Shown one piece after another: positions 13,215 through 43,939 of a DNA stretch of 64,000 nucleotides. The stretch's first letter is position 1. The number at the start of each line of letters is the position of its first letter. A program made the position numbers and the translations under genes. The notes below the pieces were generated by a model, which was not told the DNA's origin, made no database searches, and was given only the letters and a program-made list of their open reading frames with translations. Source of the stretch: Bugula neritina (taxonomy: Eukaryota; Bryozoa; Gymnolaemata; Cheilostomatida; Bugulidae); the NCBI GenBank assembly GCA_964035545.1, contig OZ037766.1:29464140-29528139 (forward strand). The letters run 5' to 3'.

Positions 13215-14367
13215 ATGAAAGGCTCTGTGCTTTCTGTACTGGTTCTGATTTGTGTTACCTCTTCTATCGATGGGCATGTAGACCCCAGCCCACCACCGAT
13301 AACAGTTGGTAAGATATTATATTACTCATTTTCTTGTAATTCTTTGAGTTAGTAAAGTGCTCTTTAGTTTAGGTTGCTTGCTACTTTGCTTTAGCATAAA
13401 AGAATTCAACGCTGCTTCATTTTGATCAAGTGTATGTTTTCAAAGTTTCCCCAAGTATTTTTTTATGTCTAAAAGCTGCCCATGCAGTAACTTGGGTTTA
13501 CTTTTACCATGATATAATTTTCTATGTTATTATGTTTTATTGACATGGTTGAAAATATAGCTATCATATATTCCTGAGCTGTAAATGTTTATGTTATATC
13601 CACAATTATAATTTACAGCCACTGAGCTAGCTCTTTACAAAAACCGGGTACGAATTCTCTATGACCTGCTCAAGCACGACTGCAACTATGTTGAGCTTCA
13701 AAGAAATAGACGAGATATTGTCACTTCTGAAGACCCAGAGGAGATCCAGCTGGAAGTTGAAAAGATGCTCTACAATGAGTTGGTAGACAAACTCGGTGAA
13801 TGTAGAAGTGCAAATACTGGACTCGCACAAGAAAGTCGTAACCAACCATCAACTGCTACGAAACCTTTACCATCTCCCACTCCGCAACAGTCTACACAGA
13901 AAGTGACTACCAGACAGACTCCAGCACCTCAAACTGTCCGCAAATCTCCATTTGACGAATGTAACTCTGCTATCGACCTCACTGAGAGCTGGAGGCTAGA
14001 TGATTCTGGAAGCAGAATCAAACCGATTGCGGGAGACTTCAACTGCGATACGCACGACATGGAGCAAGACAGACCTTGGTTCCGGTTCACTGGAGATGCA
14101 GGTGACATGATGCAAGATAAGTGCGTGCCGGAGTTTAGCTGTGGCGGAGCAGTGGCTCTCTGGACGGATGCAACTATGCCAAGACGGCTAGGGGTAGCAA
14201 CTAACGTCACCGCATACGGTTCGTGGTACACTCGTAGCTGCAGGCAGTATTCTGTTCAGATCTCTGTGATGAGATGCTCTTACCATTCTCATGACCTCAT
14301 CTACAGATACCTGAGCCGCTCTGCTGGATGTCCTTTCTCCTTCTGCGGCATGAAACTTCACCATTGA
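13215..14367 (+). CDS. Secreted D8C-domain protein (OIT3/uromodulin/GP2-like), 2 exons
   Basis: Exons 13215-13308 and 13619-14367 encode 280 residues. The ATG is followed by a clear signal peptide (MKGSVLSVLVLICVTSSIDG). Residues 33-100 are mostly charged and probably helical, residues about 105-140 form a P/T/Q-rich linker likely to be O-glycosylated, and residues about 143-280 match the cysteine-rich D8C domain of uromodulin, GP2 and OIT3. The hallmarks are CNSAIDLTESWR, WFRFTGDAGDMM, CVPEFSCGG, LWTDATMP, YGSWYTRSC, VMRC and CPFSFCGM. No zona pellucida domain, EGF repeat or membrane anchor follows, so this is a D8C-only secreted form, common in invertebrates and often annotated as OIT3-like. 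The ligand is unknown. An AATAAA lies at 14728-14733. Confidence 0.85.
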
Positions 14368-15047
14368 GATGTATAAACTCTGTGCAGATTACTTATAGTT
14401 GTATCTTCTACAACTTTTTCAATATTTTTTTTTCGTGAATGTTATTAAAATGACTGACTACATTTGAATGAAATACGTCTGTGCTTGTCGGTAATATTAG
14501 TTTGAAATTATTTAGTTTAGCTATGAAAGTGCAAATGACATATACTAGTCTATTTTATAAAAACCCTTACAGGTTTTACTTTTTTATCTTCAAAATGTGT
14601 TTTTACTAATGATTAAACATATTTACCTGGGTTTGTGGTTATTTTACTATGCTTATGCATGACAGATTAAACTTTTGTTTTTACTACGAAAACTTGGTGT
14701 ACATGACAATTGGTAGATGTATAAACCAATAAAATATTACACTAATGAAAGCTTTGCCTCTCCGGGCATTATAAATTTAAGATGAAGCAATAGCAATCAA
14801 AACATAAAATCATACATTAATGAATATGAGCTGCTCCTTGGAGAACAAACCACCAATCCAATGCTGGTGTATTATTATAATGCTCTATATACAAACTAGT
14901 CAAATGTGTCAATGACTAAAAATTGTTATTTGTTTAAATTCTCCCCATTGGGTGGAAAAACATGTGGACAGTTTTGTTTTTAAACTGGTCCCAGATGGCA
15001 TCTCTATGAATTGCTAGTGGTATGGTTAGAGAGCTTTTGTTTGCAGT

Positions 15048-15112
15048 CCAAAAGCAGTTATGACTGGATGCTTTTTTAACATCACCAATGTTCCTACTGT
15101 TAGAACAAAACA
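15048..15112 (-). mobile_element. Truncated copy of the tRNA-derived SINE
   Basis: Shares AGCAGTTATGACTGGATGCT and AACATCACCAATG with the 9441-9616 element in the same orientation. The tRNA-like head is missing. Confidence 0.6.
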
Positions 15113-15224
15113 TTGCTGAGGCTATTATCAGGAGGGGGTGGAGCTTATTACATTATTGAATTACATTGTAAGTGGATGTCATACTATAAGTCTATAGTCT
15201 ATCCCTTTAATACTCTGTCATTAA

Positions 15225-15350
15225 TGCTTCTATTATAAGCAGTTTCAAGGTTTATAGAGTTGGGGACCTAACTAAAAACTTGAAGACCCCAAACTAAAAC
15301 CATCTTTAACCCTCAACTCGGAGTTGCTTATAGAACAGTTCACACTACCT
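15225..15350. mobile_element. MITE-like element, copy 1
   Basis: Imperfect terminal inverted repeats: TTCTATTATAAGCAG on the left and TTGCTTATAGAACAG on the right, each followed inward by a CTCAACTCGG/GAGTTGGGG-like block. The termini match those of elements at 26226 and 35931. No coding capacity. Confidence 0.5.
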
Positions 15351-16357
15351 TCCCATGACTTCCGGATGAATGAACTTTTCATTTGATGTTTGGAAACAAG
15401 TTAATCTAACGAAACCACAGCCATAAGTTAATGCAAACCACAACTACAAATCCATTCGTAGGAGCATTCATTCGATGTCATGGGAAAGCAGTCTACAGTA
15501 TACATAACTTCCCTATTAGCAAGTATATTACATCACAGCTTCTCATCATACTGTATAGACTGCATCTGGTATATGAACCTATTTGACTGACCTTTTAACC
15601 ATGTAATAAATTGATAATACTCAATACTGAACTTGAAAATTTATTGTAATGAATTGCATTATACATGTTGCCTTGAGTTAAATGAATATATATTGTGTCA
15701 TTAATGTGTATGCAATGTGTTTTATCTGTGAAACTGTTTTAGTGCCAATCAATAATCTATCACAGAAAATAATTTGATTAAATCGTTATGTACAAAGCAA
15801 TTGTTTAATAATTTAAATCATACCTTAAAATTTAAAATTCAACTTAATATTATAAATGTAGTTAATATGCAGACAGTCTAACAGACGTACGTCTTTGTAA
15901 ATTTGTTTCAATATTATGCAGTATGTATATGCAATGAGCGGCTTCACACGCATAGCTGTAGCTCTAATCATGATAAATTAGAAAACTATAACATAGTATT
16001 ACTGTAGTGCACGGCTTGGAAACTGACTTTAAAACAACATTTCTCTGTATATAATATTTGTAAACAGCCCTTTATCTTGCATCTGGAAATTGAGTCACAA
16101 AGTGGTTGAAGTATTTTAATTATACATATTATGCTCAGCTATGACATGCAGTGATTGAGCTCTTTAGCCCTGGTCATAAACTCAACCTGCTAGCATTTTG
16201 CAAAGCTCGTGACTCCTAGAGTTATTTGAGCACTCTGCAGCTTGAGTTTACACACCTTTTAAATGTTCTTTATTGGAAACATGGTTTGGGCCATGGTACT
16301 CTGTTTTGTACTAATGAGGGGACAAATCCTGAAACAGCTGCTGTCTACAGATTGCAG

Positions 16358-16481
<124 letters not shown>

Positions 16482-17828
16482 TTTAATGGTTAAGTGAATT
16501 AGTAACACCCATGATGTATACTTCAATGTAGTATTGATGCTCAGAACAAGTTTAGGATGAGAATAAGCAGGTGTCTCTATCAAAGCATACCACTGCATGT
16601 TATCTAGTCATGCCAAAAACCTGTCATTTTGTGCAGTAGCAGGTAGTTGCAGGTACATACTATTTATATATTATACAGATGTGTTGATATATGATTTATA
16701 AAATTATTCAATTATATTAATGAACTTGGTTGGTACTACCGATTAGTAATTAAAAATTAATCAAACATTTCATATTAAATTAGAAAAATTCAAGTACAGT
16801 TCAGCTTATTATTTTAGTCTTGTATTTATAATTTAATTACTTTCTTAAATTATGGTATTATGCACTTTCTAGCAAAAAGTTTTTTTACGAGTATATATAT
16901 TGGAAGTTGTCTGACTGAGCTAAAGGGTCAAGTTCCTCCGCCACCATTTGATTTGCATAGCAGTTTCAAAAATAGTCTTAGATCCTACATACGATATATC
17001 TACAACAAGTGCTATAACTTCATGTAATGTTTTATATTGATTAATGTAGTAAAAGTTTTAATATCTTCTCATTACATAGCCGTTACATACACAATATTAT
17101 GATAAAACATCAGGTTACATTATAGTAGTACAAAAAAACATATCAATTATAAAGAGTTATTCCTAAACTATTTAACTTATTTACAAGTAACCTATGAGCT
17201 TCATGTTTGTAATTAAAGTACTTTATGTTAAAACCAATAAAAATATTTACACAAATATTTTGAATTTTACCTTCATCATCTGTAACTTTAGATCAACTTA
17301 ATTATTGATAAAATAGTTTCACCAACTTAATCCAGTGTTAGTTTTGAAAGTGGCCGAAGTTTCAGATTGACCAGAGTAAATATTATTATAGTTTTACTAT
17401 ATTTAATTAATTATGACTTCTAATTTAATACTTGTCATATATTTATTTGTACAGTTCACTTTATTTTCACTATCAGGCTTCTTTATCTACCAATATCTTT
17501 GCATATGATAGCATTGGACAGCGTTGGATAAGCCTGACATGTAACTAAAGACCTCATATTAACATTTTAAGTTGTATAATTGCTTCTTTATTTAGAATTT
17601 TCATGAGACAATGGAACAAATCTGCCACTAGTTAGTGATTATAGTTATTATTATGTATTTATTAAATTATTTTTATGTATTATTAATAAATATAAATCAT
17701 ATTTTCGATGAAAATGTTCTTGACTCAAATTTTTGAAAAGTAGTATTATTTTTTCAAACATGCTAAATACGTAGCATTTGTGAGAAGATAACTTTAGTGC
17801 TGAGAAGGATGTACTTTTTATAGGCAAG

Positions 17829-19153
17829 ATGAGATGTCCACTGATTACACTGTTTGTTCTAACTTTATGCTTGGTGACCTGTCATAACCTTAGCATATGG
17901 CACTGGAATCATGGCTTCTTTAAAGGGGTCGGAAAACAAGGCAGTAATGTCAACACTACTGGAGTTATTGCTGATGGTAAACAATCCTAATTATTAATTA
18001 TATAACTAACTGCACACAGATGCTATGTTATTGCAGTACTATTGCTAGCAGGAGGAATGTAGTATATTTTAATATATGATATAATATGATATAATATAAC
18101 ATGATAATTATGATACAATATAAAATGATATATTAGTACAATTTGTTATAATATAATATGGTTATATGATGTAATATAATATGATATGATATGATTTAAT
18201 ATTATATAATTTATCATGCACTTTATTTTTCATGTATAGCTCTCCTAAAGAATATTAAACAATCTGGAAAAGATATAGGAACAGTTAGTTCAGGTATGTG
18301 ACAATACCAAAAATATATAGTTTCTCAATTCAACAATTTAATACCTGCCTCAAGAATCAACTAAATTTTAAGCATCATAATTTATAGTAGCTGCAGCTAA
18401 AATATACAAGGCAATTAATAGTCTATGGCAATTGGTTATGTCTGAACCCAGCCAAAAAAAACTTAAGGTTATGGCCAGGTACACAGAGTACATACATTAG
18501 TTGCTAGGTTGACATTGTTTCTATAAATTGACTATTAAATGCGATATTATAGAATTGCTAATAATGTTACTTTGCTACTATTTTAAGCTAACGACTCATA
18601 TTTTGTGAGCTCTGCTCATGTTTGTCAAGTCTATTGCAAACATGATGGTAGCTTTGAATGATAGGAGTTCAGCATTCAACTAGTCTTGCTTGCATGTCCT
18701 ATTCTACGGTGTTGAAAAAAGCCCTCGAAAATTATCGTAACGCAATAGAAATTATATAGTAAAATATTAAGACCATGGTCTTTCTTGCATTGAACTTACT
18801 TTATGCAGTTTTGTTTAGGTTAATGTAAAAACAGACACATTTTCTATTGATAAACCCCTAAGCATATTATTTATTATTACCCACAATCATTTCTTCTGTA
18901 TTTAAATTACTTTAGTATCCTTAATTTATATGTGGGCATATGGAATAAGAATTTTAAAAATATTATAATAAACACATTACCTAATTTATTTATTGCAGAA
19001 TATATATTGTTTTATATTATAGAAAACTAGTGGTTTCTTTATATTATTTTGCAATATTGTTTTTGTTTACTTGAAATAGTGATAGGCCTACTTCAGTCAA
19101 TTTTTACTTTATTTTTAGAACTGCAAAGGCTTCTATCAGAATCAAATAACTGA
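17829..19153 (+). CDS. Small secreted peptide precursor, 3 exons, unrecognised
   Basis: Exons 17829-17976, 18240-18293 and 19119-19153 join through two phase-1 GT-AG introns into a 78-residue protein; each exon is too short to stand out alone. It begins with a strong signal peptide (MRCPLITLFVLTLCLVTC) and a likely cleavage just after TC. The mature part of about 60 residues has no cysteine. It starts with an aromatic, histidine-rich and basic segment (NLSIWHWNHGFFKGVGKQG), then an NVNTTG sequon, and ends in a probable amphipathic helix (ALLKNIKQSGKDIG to ELQRLLSESNN). There are no dibasic sites typical of multi-peptide neuropeptide precursors. I do not recognise the family; a secreted effector, an antimicrobial-like peptide or a small hormone are all possible. 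Support comes from the signal peptide, three consistent splice junctions and an in-frame stop, not from homology. Confidence 0.65.
18066..18210. repeat. Degenerate ATGAT/ATATAAT repeat
   Basis: Imperfect iteration of GATATAATAT and ATGATATGAT within intron 1 of the small secreted peptide gene. Confidence 0.7.
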
Positions 19154-19809
19154 AAGATACACACATTCTGAATGTTACAGTTATATATCATTTACTTCTA
19201 TAATATCCTCAAAAAAATATACATATATACAATATAACTACTTTTCATCTTTTCATGTTTACGTTACAAAAGCTGCAGGAAAGATTAAAGCTAACTTTGC
19301 ACAGCTTTTAGATTTAGTTGTAACTTTATTAGCAGCCACACCTGATCAAATATTCACTCTCTAAACTAAACAAGGGAGCTATAAGCCACACTTCAAACAC
19401 AGTGCAGGTTTTATTCAATTGAGTTCTTAGGCTATATTAGCTCTGGATATTTTGACTTTAAACAGTGCTATAATTTATGTGTTAGATTTCAGCATCTGCA
19501 ATAATAAACAAGGCTATCTTTTCAACATGCCAATTGCTTAGGATTTATGTTTATTTCAACATATTATATAGATGGAATGGCATATTATTATAACTGGCAA
19601 CACAAAATATGATATAGCCTTAGTTACTTATAATTAGTATATTCAAAGCATTGTTTATAAACTAAAGCTAGGAAATTTTGGCAGCTCAACTATAAATTGT
19701 TTCAAATCAGCAATTCAGATTATATTCAGCTATCAGCATCTATATGTATAAAATGTATACACCATGCATATGCATTTCATAAATCATATAATTTATATAT
19801 AATTTATAG

Positions 19810-19810
<1 letters not shown>

Positions 19811-19873
<63 letters not shown>

Positions 19874-19896
19874 TTATATATATATATATATATAGT
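19811..19896. repeat. (AT)n microsatellite
   Basis: Almost pure AT dinucleotide repeat with a few TTTATA interruptions. Confidence 0.95.
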
Positions 19897-20223
19897 TTAA
19901 GATTACTTAGGGCTAACAGATGTTCCCAAAACCATGCAAGGCTTTCAATAGTGTTTCCTGTTACAGCGTGCACTACATTAATGTATTTAAACATGTATAG
20001 AGTTGTTCTGTTTCACCTAATGGTACTCACTCTACTCATGATGATTTAACTGAGCTGTCTTATTGATTTTAAGCTGCAAGTAGGCAGTAGAGAGTAGGGG
20101 GAGGCAATTAGAACAACTACTGTGTACTGTAAATCAACAATACTGTGCTGCATAATATCCTAATGTCTGGCAGTTTTGGATTACGTATCTATTAATTTTT
20201 ATAATCACTATTCTCGAAAGAAC

Positions 20224-20395
20224 ACCCAATGGTGAGGCTATTTTTAAGCAGGCTCAAGACGTGTTTCATATTATGACAAAGAAGTAACTTTAAGCGTATG
20301 TCTTTACTAACATCCCCAATGGCTGTTTTATGGAAGATTAAACCACTTACTAGTGTTTACTAGGTCAGCGATCTAACCTTTAGACCACTAAAAGC
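20224..20395 (-). mobile_element. Degraded copy of the tRNA-derived SINE
   Basis: Contains AACATCCCCAATGGCTGTTT and, at the head end, the reverse complement of AGTGGTCTAAAGGTTAGATC, which is a decayed A box. Same orientation as the 9441-9616 copy. The B box is degraded. Confidence 0.55.
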
Positions 20396-21113
20396 AGTTT
20401 CAAAGCAATCTGAATAAGTTAGAAATAAAACTAATTGCATGCAATTTTCATCAATGTGCTGCAGAATAAAAAGAAAAAATGTTTGTTTATTCAATTAAAA
20501 CATTCATGCCTTTTTATAAAAGATGAAACTCTGCTTGCAATTGGCGTTCATTTTAATTTTACCATTGAAGTGCATGGTTGTCTTTTGACTTTTTTGTATA
20601 AATCAGCTTTCAATATAGATTATATATATTACTATACAGTAGGTTTCATAATTGTTACTAAGAAACTTGTAGAGCTATTATTCGGTGTTGTACAGTAAAA
20701 CAATTTACAATTATCTACACCTTAAATAATTAAACAAGCACACTATTCCATCAGATAACTCATCTTGTTTACTTTCTACAAAACATAGCAATTGTGTTTT
20801 GGGAAGATCTATCTTCCTAATTGACTAAATCTACCCGGAGTTATTGGACAAGCACCATTAGCTTTACAAGGAAAGGTATGTACTGTAGGAAATACTTATG
20901 AAAACCAATAAAGGACTAATCTAAACCAAATTTTCTATTTCAAATTTTAGAATGTAAATGCTTAGTTTGTTATATAAAACTAAGATAATGTAATTTTCTA
21001 GACTACTTTGAAAAAGAAATAACTGTCTTTAACAATTTTTTCTGACACTAAAAAGGTATTATTGTAGTTAAACAGTTGCTTTGTGACACATCATATAGAG
21101 ACTTTTTGTTATA

Positions 21114-21226
21114 TCACAACCTGTCACAACCTGTTACAACTTGTCACAGTATGTCACAACATGTCACAGCATTTCACCATCTGTCACAACATATGGTACA
21201 ACATGCTATGTGTCACAACTTGTCAT
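21114..21226. repeat. Short minisatellite, TGTCACAAC unit
   Basis: About ten imperfect copies of a 10-11 bp unit (TGTCACAACC, TGTCACAACA, TGTCACAGCA). Confidence 0.8.
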
Positions 21227-22897
21227 TCTTCTCAAATAGCTAAGTTTGACAGTTGATAATAAAACATTTCTATTTTTCGTAGCCTTGTATTGTAATTCAA
21301 GTATAGCTTAAAGGTCTTAAACCTATCTAAAACATCTGCAGGAATCTTTTTATTTTAAGACTATTTTAAAAAATAATTATTATATAGCTGCCGGTGTTAA
21401 ATGAAAAAGCAGACATATTTTTAGCTGTATAGCAGGTGATAGTAAGTATCAAGCTACCTTAGAGAACCATTGCTGCGTTGAAATAACTATGTTGTACCAA
21501 ATTAGTATTATTACTTGTCATATAATACCGTGGCTTGAATAAGCATAGATTTTAGTGGTTAGTTCAAATAATTTAAATAAAAACTAGCTCGTGCAATACT
21601 ATTTATATTTGAACATAACTTATATAGATAACGCAGCTTATACTGTTTCATTCACTAAACTGATATAACAGCGTGTGCTAATAAACGTTCAATATAATTA
21701 GCTATAAATTTAAAACAATGCCATAAGCACTTTCACTTAGATTTGCTGAATTAACAACATTCTAGTTCTTCATAAGTAGTTGTGTAGCTGTGCTGTAGCT
21801 AGTGTAAATAGAACAGCAATGAACAGCTAAGATTAAATACAACTTTCAATAAAGTTCAGTTACATTCAACAAACTAAAATCTATTCAGAAGCGGTCTATA
21901 ATCAGTCTAACACTTATTTTATAAGGTCTGCCAAATGACGTGCCTAATTATTGGAAAAAAACCAACTCGTCTGCACCATCAAGAGATAAACTTTTCAGAA
22001 TAAAAGCAGCATGCTGTGACACTTAGTTGTTTGACATCTGCCGTAAGGTGCTTCCTTCTGGCTGACAGTTTCTAACGGGTAGAGCAAATATATTGCAATT
22101 TAAAGTTGCTGTAATACACACATCTATGCGTTTAGTTTGTAAAGCCAATTTAAGAATTCCAGCCCTCTATATATAAAAGCATATTTTTTTAATTTTAATT
22201 GAATATAGAAACTCCATTTTTCAATTTCTAAGCATTTTCAGTCACTCCCATAACGAGAGCATAATTCATACTCTCATACTTAAAGAACAAAGAACAAAAA
22301 TTATTTGAAGCATTTGCACTATTCAAACTATAAAATGCGGTCCCATAATAATAATACATTATATAACTTATAAGACCTTATTTATTAGCCGTTGGTTTTG
22401 TTTTAATAAAGTTTGAGCAAGCAAGCTAACTATATAATTATTATACACACCCAGTTAAGCTACAGATAAGTGTAGCTAATTGTAGGTGCTTTACTGTACA
22501 AACCTACATAATAGAATCATTTAATACTGTAATACAGTTATAATGAAGCTAATGTTGGTAATATTGATTGGGAAACTACTCTATATGCATAAGCAGCTGC
22601 AAAATTATACAGAACTAACAACAACTGCATGTCTAAAAACTGGCAAGTGTGCAAAATTATTTGCATATATAATGGAATATGAGGGTTTCCCTGCCTGTAA
22701 AGTCAATTTTGTGTCAAACATATGAAGCTAAAGATAGTCTCAGAAATCTTGATAGAAGAGTTGCAAAAATAAATTAAAATAAGCGCTTTTGTTGCTTATA
22801 CCTACAATTGAACAAAACAAAAATAATTTTGTTGTTTCAACTATTTTCTCATTGCACTTCAAAACAGAATTGTTGCATTAGGCATGCATGCCGCTCA

Positions 22898-23105
<208 letters not shown>

Positions 23106-24742
23106 TTAGCATATGCATAATATATATATTAGACATTATAATACTAATTCTTAGAAAATATATCATGGTGATTATTCATTGTTTTTTGAGTAAATTTGAG
23201 TATATGCATCATATATAGTATCCCAAATGTCACTACAGCACACTAGAGTAAACAGTTAGTGGAGAGATGTGGCTAGCTGTAAATGGCGTCCATAGTATGA
23301 AATATGCTGGTAGCCAACTAGAGAAAATCTCCCCATGCGTCTGCTTTCATAGCAATGTGATATAATAATGTGAGAGGAATACTATGATACAACTATGTAA
23401 CACAACTCAGCAAGCTTCTACATTTTTGTTGGTCAATCGTTGAGCTTGAATACAGTAACCGAGTAAAATAATTGATTGGTAAATGTTTTATAGTGTGCTC
23501 ATTGCAGGTCATTCCATAAAAATAATATTATGTTGAAAAAACTTATACAGCCAACTATTGCTGTCCAGTTGTATGAGTTGGTTTAAATTGCAAAGTGAAT
23601 ACTAAAACGAAAATTTAAATACGTTATATATACCGAAGTAGCAGGTGATTACCAGACAACTTTATTTTCTAGGTGAGTGATTTTTTAATCACTGCACCTC
23701 TTTTATACTACCCTGTTGTAATAAAGCTGCTTCTAAATTGCCAGCTATGATTATTGCAAAATAAATTAGAATTAGAAGAAAACCTACAAATTTGCCGTAA
23801 AATCTACAAGTTTTTCTATACTGTGGTTTGTGGGTAATTTATTGCAAAATATTTTAAATTTGGTTGCACTATGCTTCTAAAGTAATGAAACAAAACCAGG
23901 GAAGCATATTACTCTAAACCTTCTCACATGTTGACATCCTTTGGGACAATTAAGTGATAATTAGAGTCCAAAGCTGCAATAGCGATATAGTTTTAATAAT
24001 GAAGTTCGCATTTCAGAAGAGGAAGGGGAGGGGACCCTTAGTTGATAGAAGGAAAAATTCATGCAATGTAATTGATGCTTTAGACAGATAATGCAAATGC
24101 ATTAATTTCTCTAAGTAAGAAACTATAAAAAATAACATGTGTTTTAATCTTAAAAATACTATTTTCATTGAAACAATTTGCAGCTATAAGATTACATATA
24201 TTTTTATGAGACTGAACTATAAAAAACCTCAACATTGATGAAAATAAAACTAGCTTTAATACTATTTAAAGATGTTGAAGGGAATGGAGAGTATTGCATA
24301 ATTGGATAAATTTAGTTATTGGCAACTAGTGTCATTCCAAATTGAATCTAAGTTATCCGGCTTGAGTAATGAATTATATTACAATGGCATCTTAAAAATG
24401 CATGTAATTGCATTTTTACAAAAACCATTCAATGAGCTCTAACCGTTTATACATACCAACGCATATGAAAATTTAACATTTTTGCAGGTTATATATCACA
24501 CCATAGAAGATACGTAATGTATTGATTATCATGTCAGAAGTGCAACCTGTTTAATAAAAGGCATTGGTCTCTTCTCAACAGCAGCTGACATTTACAAGTG
24601 GCCGCTCTTGGCAAATCAGCAGAATGGTAAAGTTTATGCTTGTTGCAAGACTTCACCAGGGCAGCTAAATCTACTAGGGGCACTTGCCTTAGAGTGTCTC
24701 ACATTCACACTTTGCATTGACAGGTTCCGGCATTATATTGGC

Positions 24743-24762
24743 ATGATATGATACCTCGATAG
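24743..24762 (+). promoter_or_regulatory. Two overlapping micro-uORFs just upstream of the TRPC start
   Basis: In the presumed 5' UTR exon 24724-24771 there are two upstream ATGs. ATG-ATA-TGA spans 24743-24751 and ATG-ATA-CCT-CGA-TAG spans 24748-24762. Both end before the proposed start codon at 24769, so they could lower initiation at it. This depends on the start-site model being right. Confidence 0.35.
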
Positions 24763-24768
24763 GAAACT

Positions 24769-41572
<16,804 letters not shown>

Positions 41573-43503
41573 CATAAAATTTTATTTTTTTCTATTAACT
41601 AAATGCCTGTGTTTCAAAGTTAGAACTTCATTATAGATTATAATTGCTTTAAATGTACAATAATGGTATAGAAAGAGATGTTGTGTTAATCAGGGTTATT
41701 ATAAAACAAAAAAATTAACCTTCCCCCCTCATCCAAGATGAAAGCTCAGAGAATCCACACTATGGCAATACAAATTGATATGAATTGATTTTGTAAAAAG
41801 TTCACAACATATAATATAGTATTTACTGTTGCATGGTTTAATCAGATGAAAAATATGGTCTCTTATAATATAATTTTTAATTTGCCTTATTTTAAACTCT
41901 TAGTGATACCAGCAATTATCACTTTCGAAAATATTTTTGTGATAATTTCAATTCCAATCTTTGACAGACAGAAGCACTGAACCACTGACTGATGTGATAA
42001 ACTCTAAACCAATTACAAGAGTGCCAAGGTGTGGAAAAAGAAAAATATTTACTCTATCAGAAGAAAATGATTAGTAATTATAATAATTACTTGGTTTTAT
42101 ACGCCATGTCTGGTCATTTAGGCTTTTAAAATTGTTTAGGCTTTCAAAATAGTAATGTGATTCTTTCTTGCATTATATTTTTACACAAAACGGTAGTAAT
42201 AAAGAACACTTTTATTATAGTTCTACAATTCAAGCTGTTTTGTGTTATCCATATTATTTTCATATTTTTTCCTTATCAAAAAAATAATGTTAGGTACAAT
42301 ATGTTTATAAATAATACCTTAGGTAAATGCTAAAAGTCGTTATATATATAATATCAGTTATTTTACAAACTTTACAGTTTGATTGGTTGATTTTGAAGCG
42401 TTTAATTGCTTTTTTATTACACTCTCAAACTCTCTGCGAGAAATAATTTTACTTTTTATTGTTGATAATATCAACTTTGTTTTGGCGACTGCGGGAAGTA
42501 ATTTTATATACTTTATGCTAAACCAACAGTATGCTGTGTTAATTTAGCATCACCTAAACTACAAATAAAGCTAATAGAACTTGTAGAAAAATCTTTCTAT
42601 TAAGATGTTGACTTTATGCTGTTAATTCTTAAAACCTAAAAAGAAAATATGCTGTCCTTCATAAAATGGCAGTATAATATAAACCTAATAATCAATTTAT
42701 CAATTTTCAACAAATATAATTTAATATCTAAAATGATATAAATTTATATTTTTATAGCAATAGAGTCCTATTAGCAAATAAAATTAAATATATGACCATT
42801 TTGAGTTATTAAAAAAAATCATTTAGCTATTTTTCATTCTATTTATATAACATGAAGTTTTAAAAAAAATAGTTTTTCAAGTATATAATTTGATGCCTTT
42901 CTTATATATACATAACACCAATAATATATACATACATATGTACGTTATCACTATATTATATTGTAAATTTACATTTATACTTACATGAAAAATTTAAATA
43001 AAGGATAAAATGTTTATAATTGAAAAATTGTTTTGTGTAGCTACTCAAGCTATCTTTTAAAAATATACCTTAATTCTTTTTAATTTTAAGAAATTCCAAC
43101 TTTCAAACTACAATTCATTTACATGTACATAATACCTATTATGTTTTAGCTGTTAACTTGCAAATTATTACTTGCGCATGAAGCTATTTCATGCATAATT
43201 ATATTATATTAAATTTCATATCATTCCAGCATAGCACACATTTTATTCAATGAATTTAGATATTAATGTGTCTATTTATAACATTACAATGTATTTCCAA
43301 TTATTTATTGACTTATTTTCTACACTATAATGTAGGGAGGGGCGAAAGGTGCTGTCTTTGCATCCAATGCGTTAAACAGGGTAACTTAAAGCATAGCTTC
43401 ACCTTAATATAGTTACACGTAAAAACACAGTCCTGTACAAAAAGGTAAATTCATGCAATTGATATTAAGCTCAGCATCAGTTTCTTCTACATGTTATACA
43501 CAT

Positions 43504-43592
43504 GGTTTATTGTGCTCTATACCCGACCAAACAAGCACCAATGTACATATGCACATTGGTGCTTGTTTGGTCGGGTATAGAGGCAATAAACC
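43504..43592. repeat. Near-perfect 40-bp inverted repeat (hairpin)
   Basis: Left arm 43504-43544 and right arm 43553-43592 are reverse complements apart from a small TGC/CC difference. They enclose an 8-base spacer. The matching core includes CTATACCCGACCAAACAAGC and ACCAATGT. Confidence 0.9.
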
Positions 43593-43939
43593 ATATAAAC
43601 CATATAGTAAAACCGTACTTGCTAATTGTTGTTTATTACACAAATGCACTACAATCCCTAGAAATAAGTTAAAATTTTGTAGACAATACACATACAGAAA
43701 CTGCAATAAGTAACAATAAAGTCGTACAATAATGTAACAGTCGATATTATACATACTAAGCAAGTATTTTAAGCACGACTGAGAATGTTGGAGTTGTTCT
43801 TCCTCTTTGCAAAGGATTATTCCGCGAATAGAAAGCTGTTCGTAGATTAAACTGTGAATTTTGATAACGAGCGGGGGGTAATCAATGTTTAAGGACTGCC
43901 TAGTATGAAGGATCTACGCAGAGGTCATGTTTGAAATAA

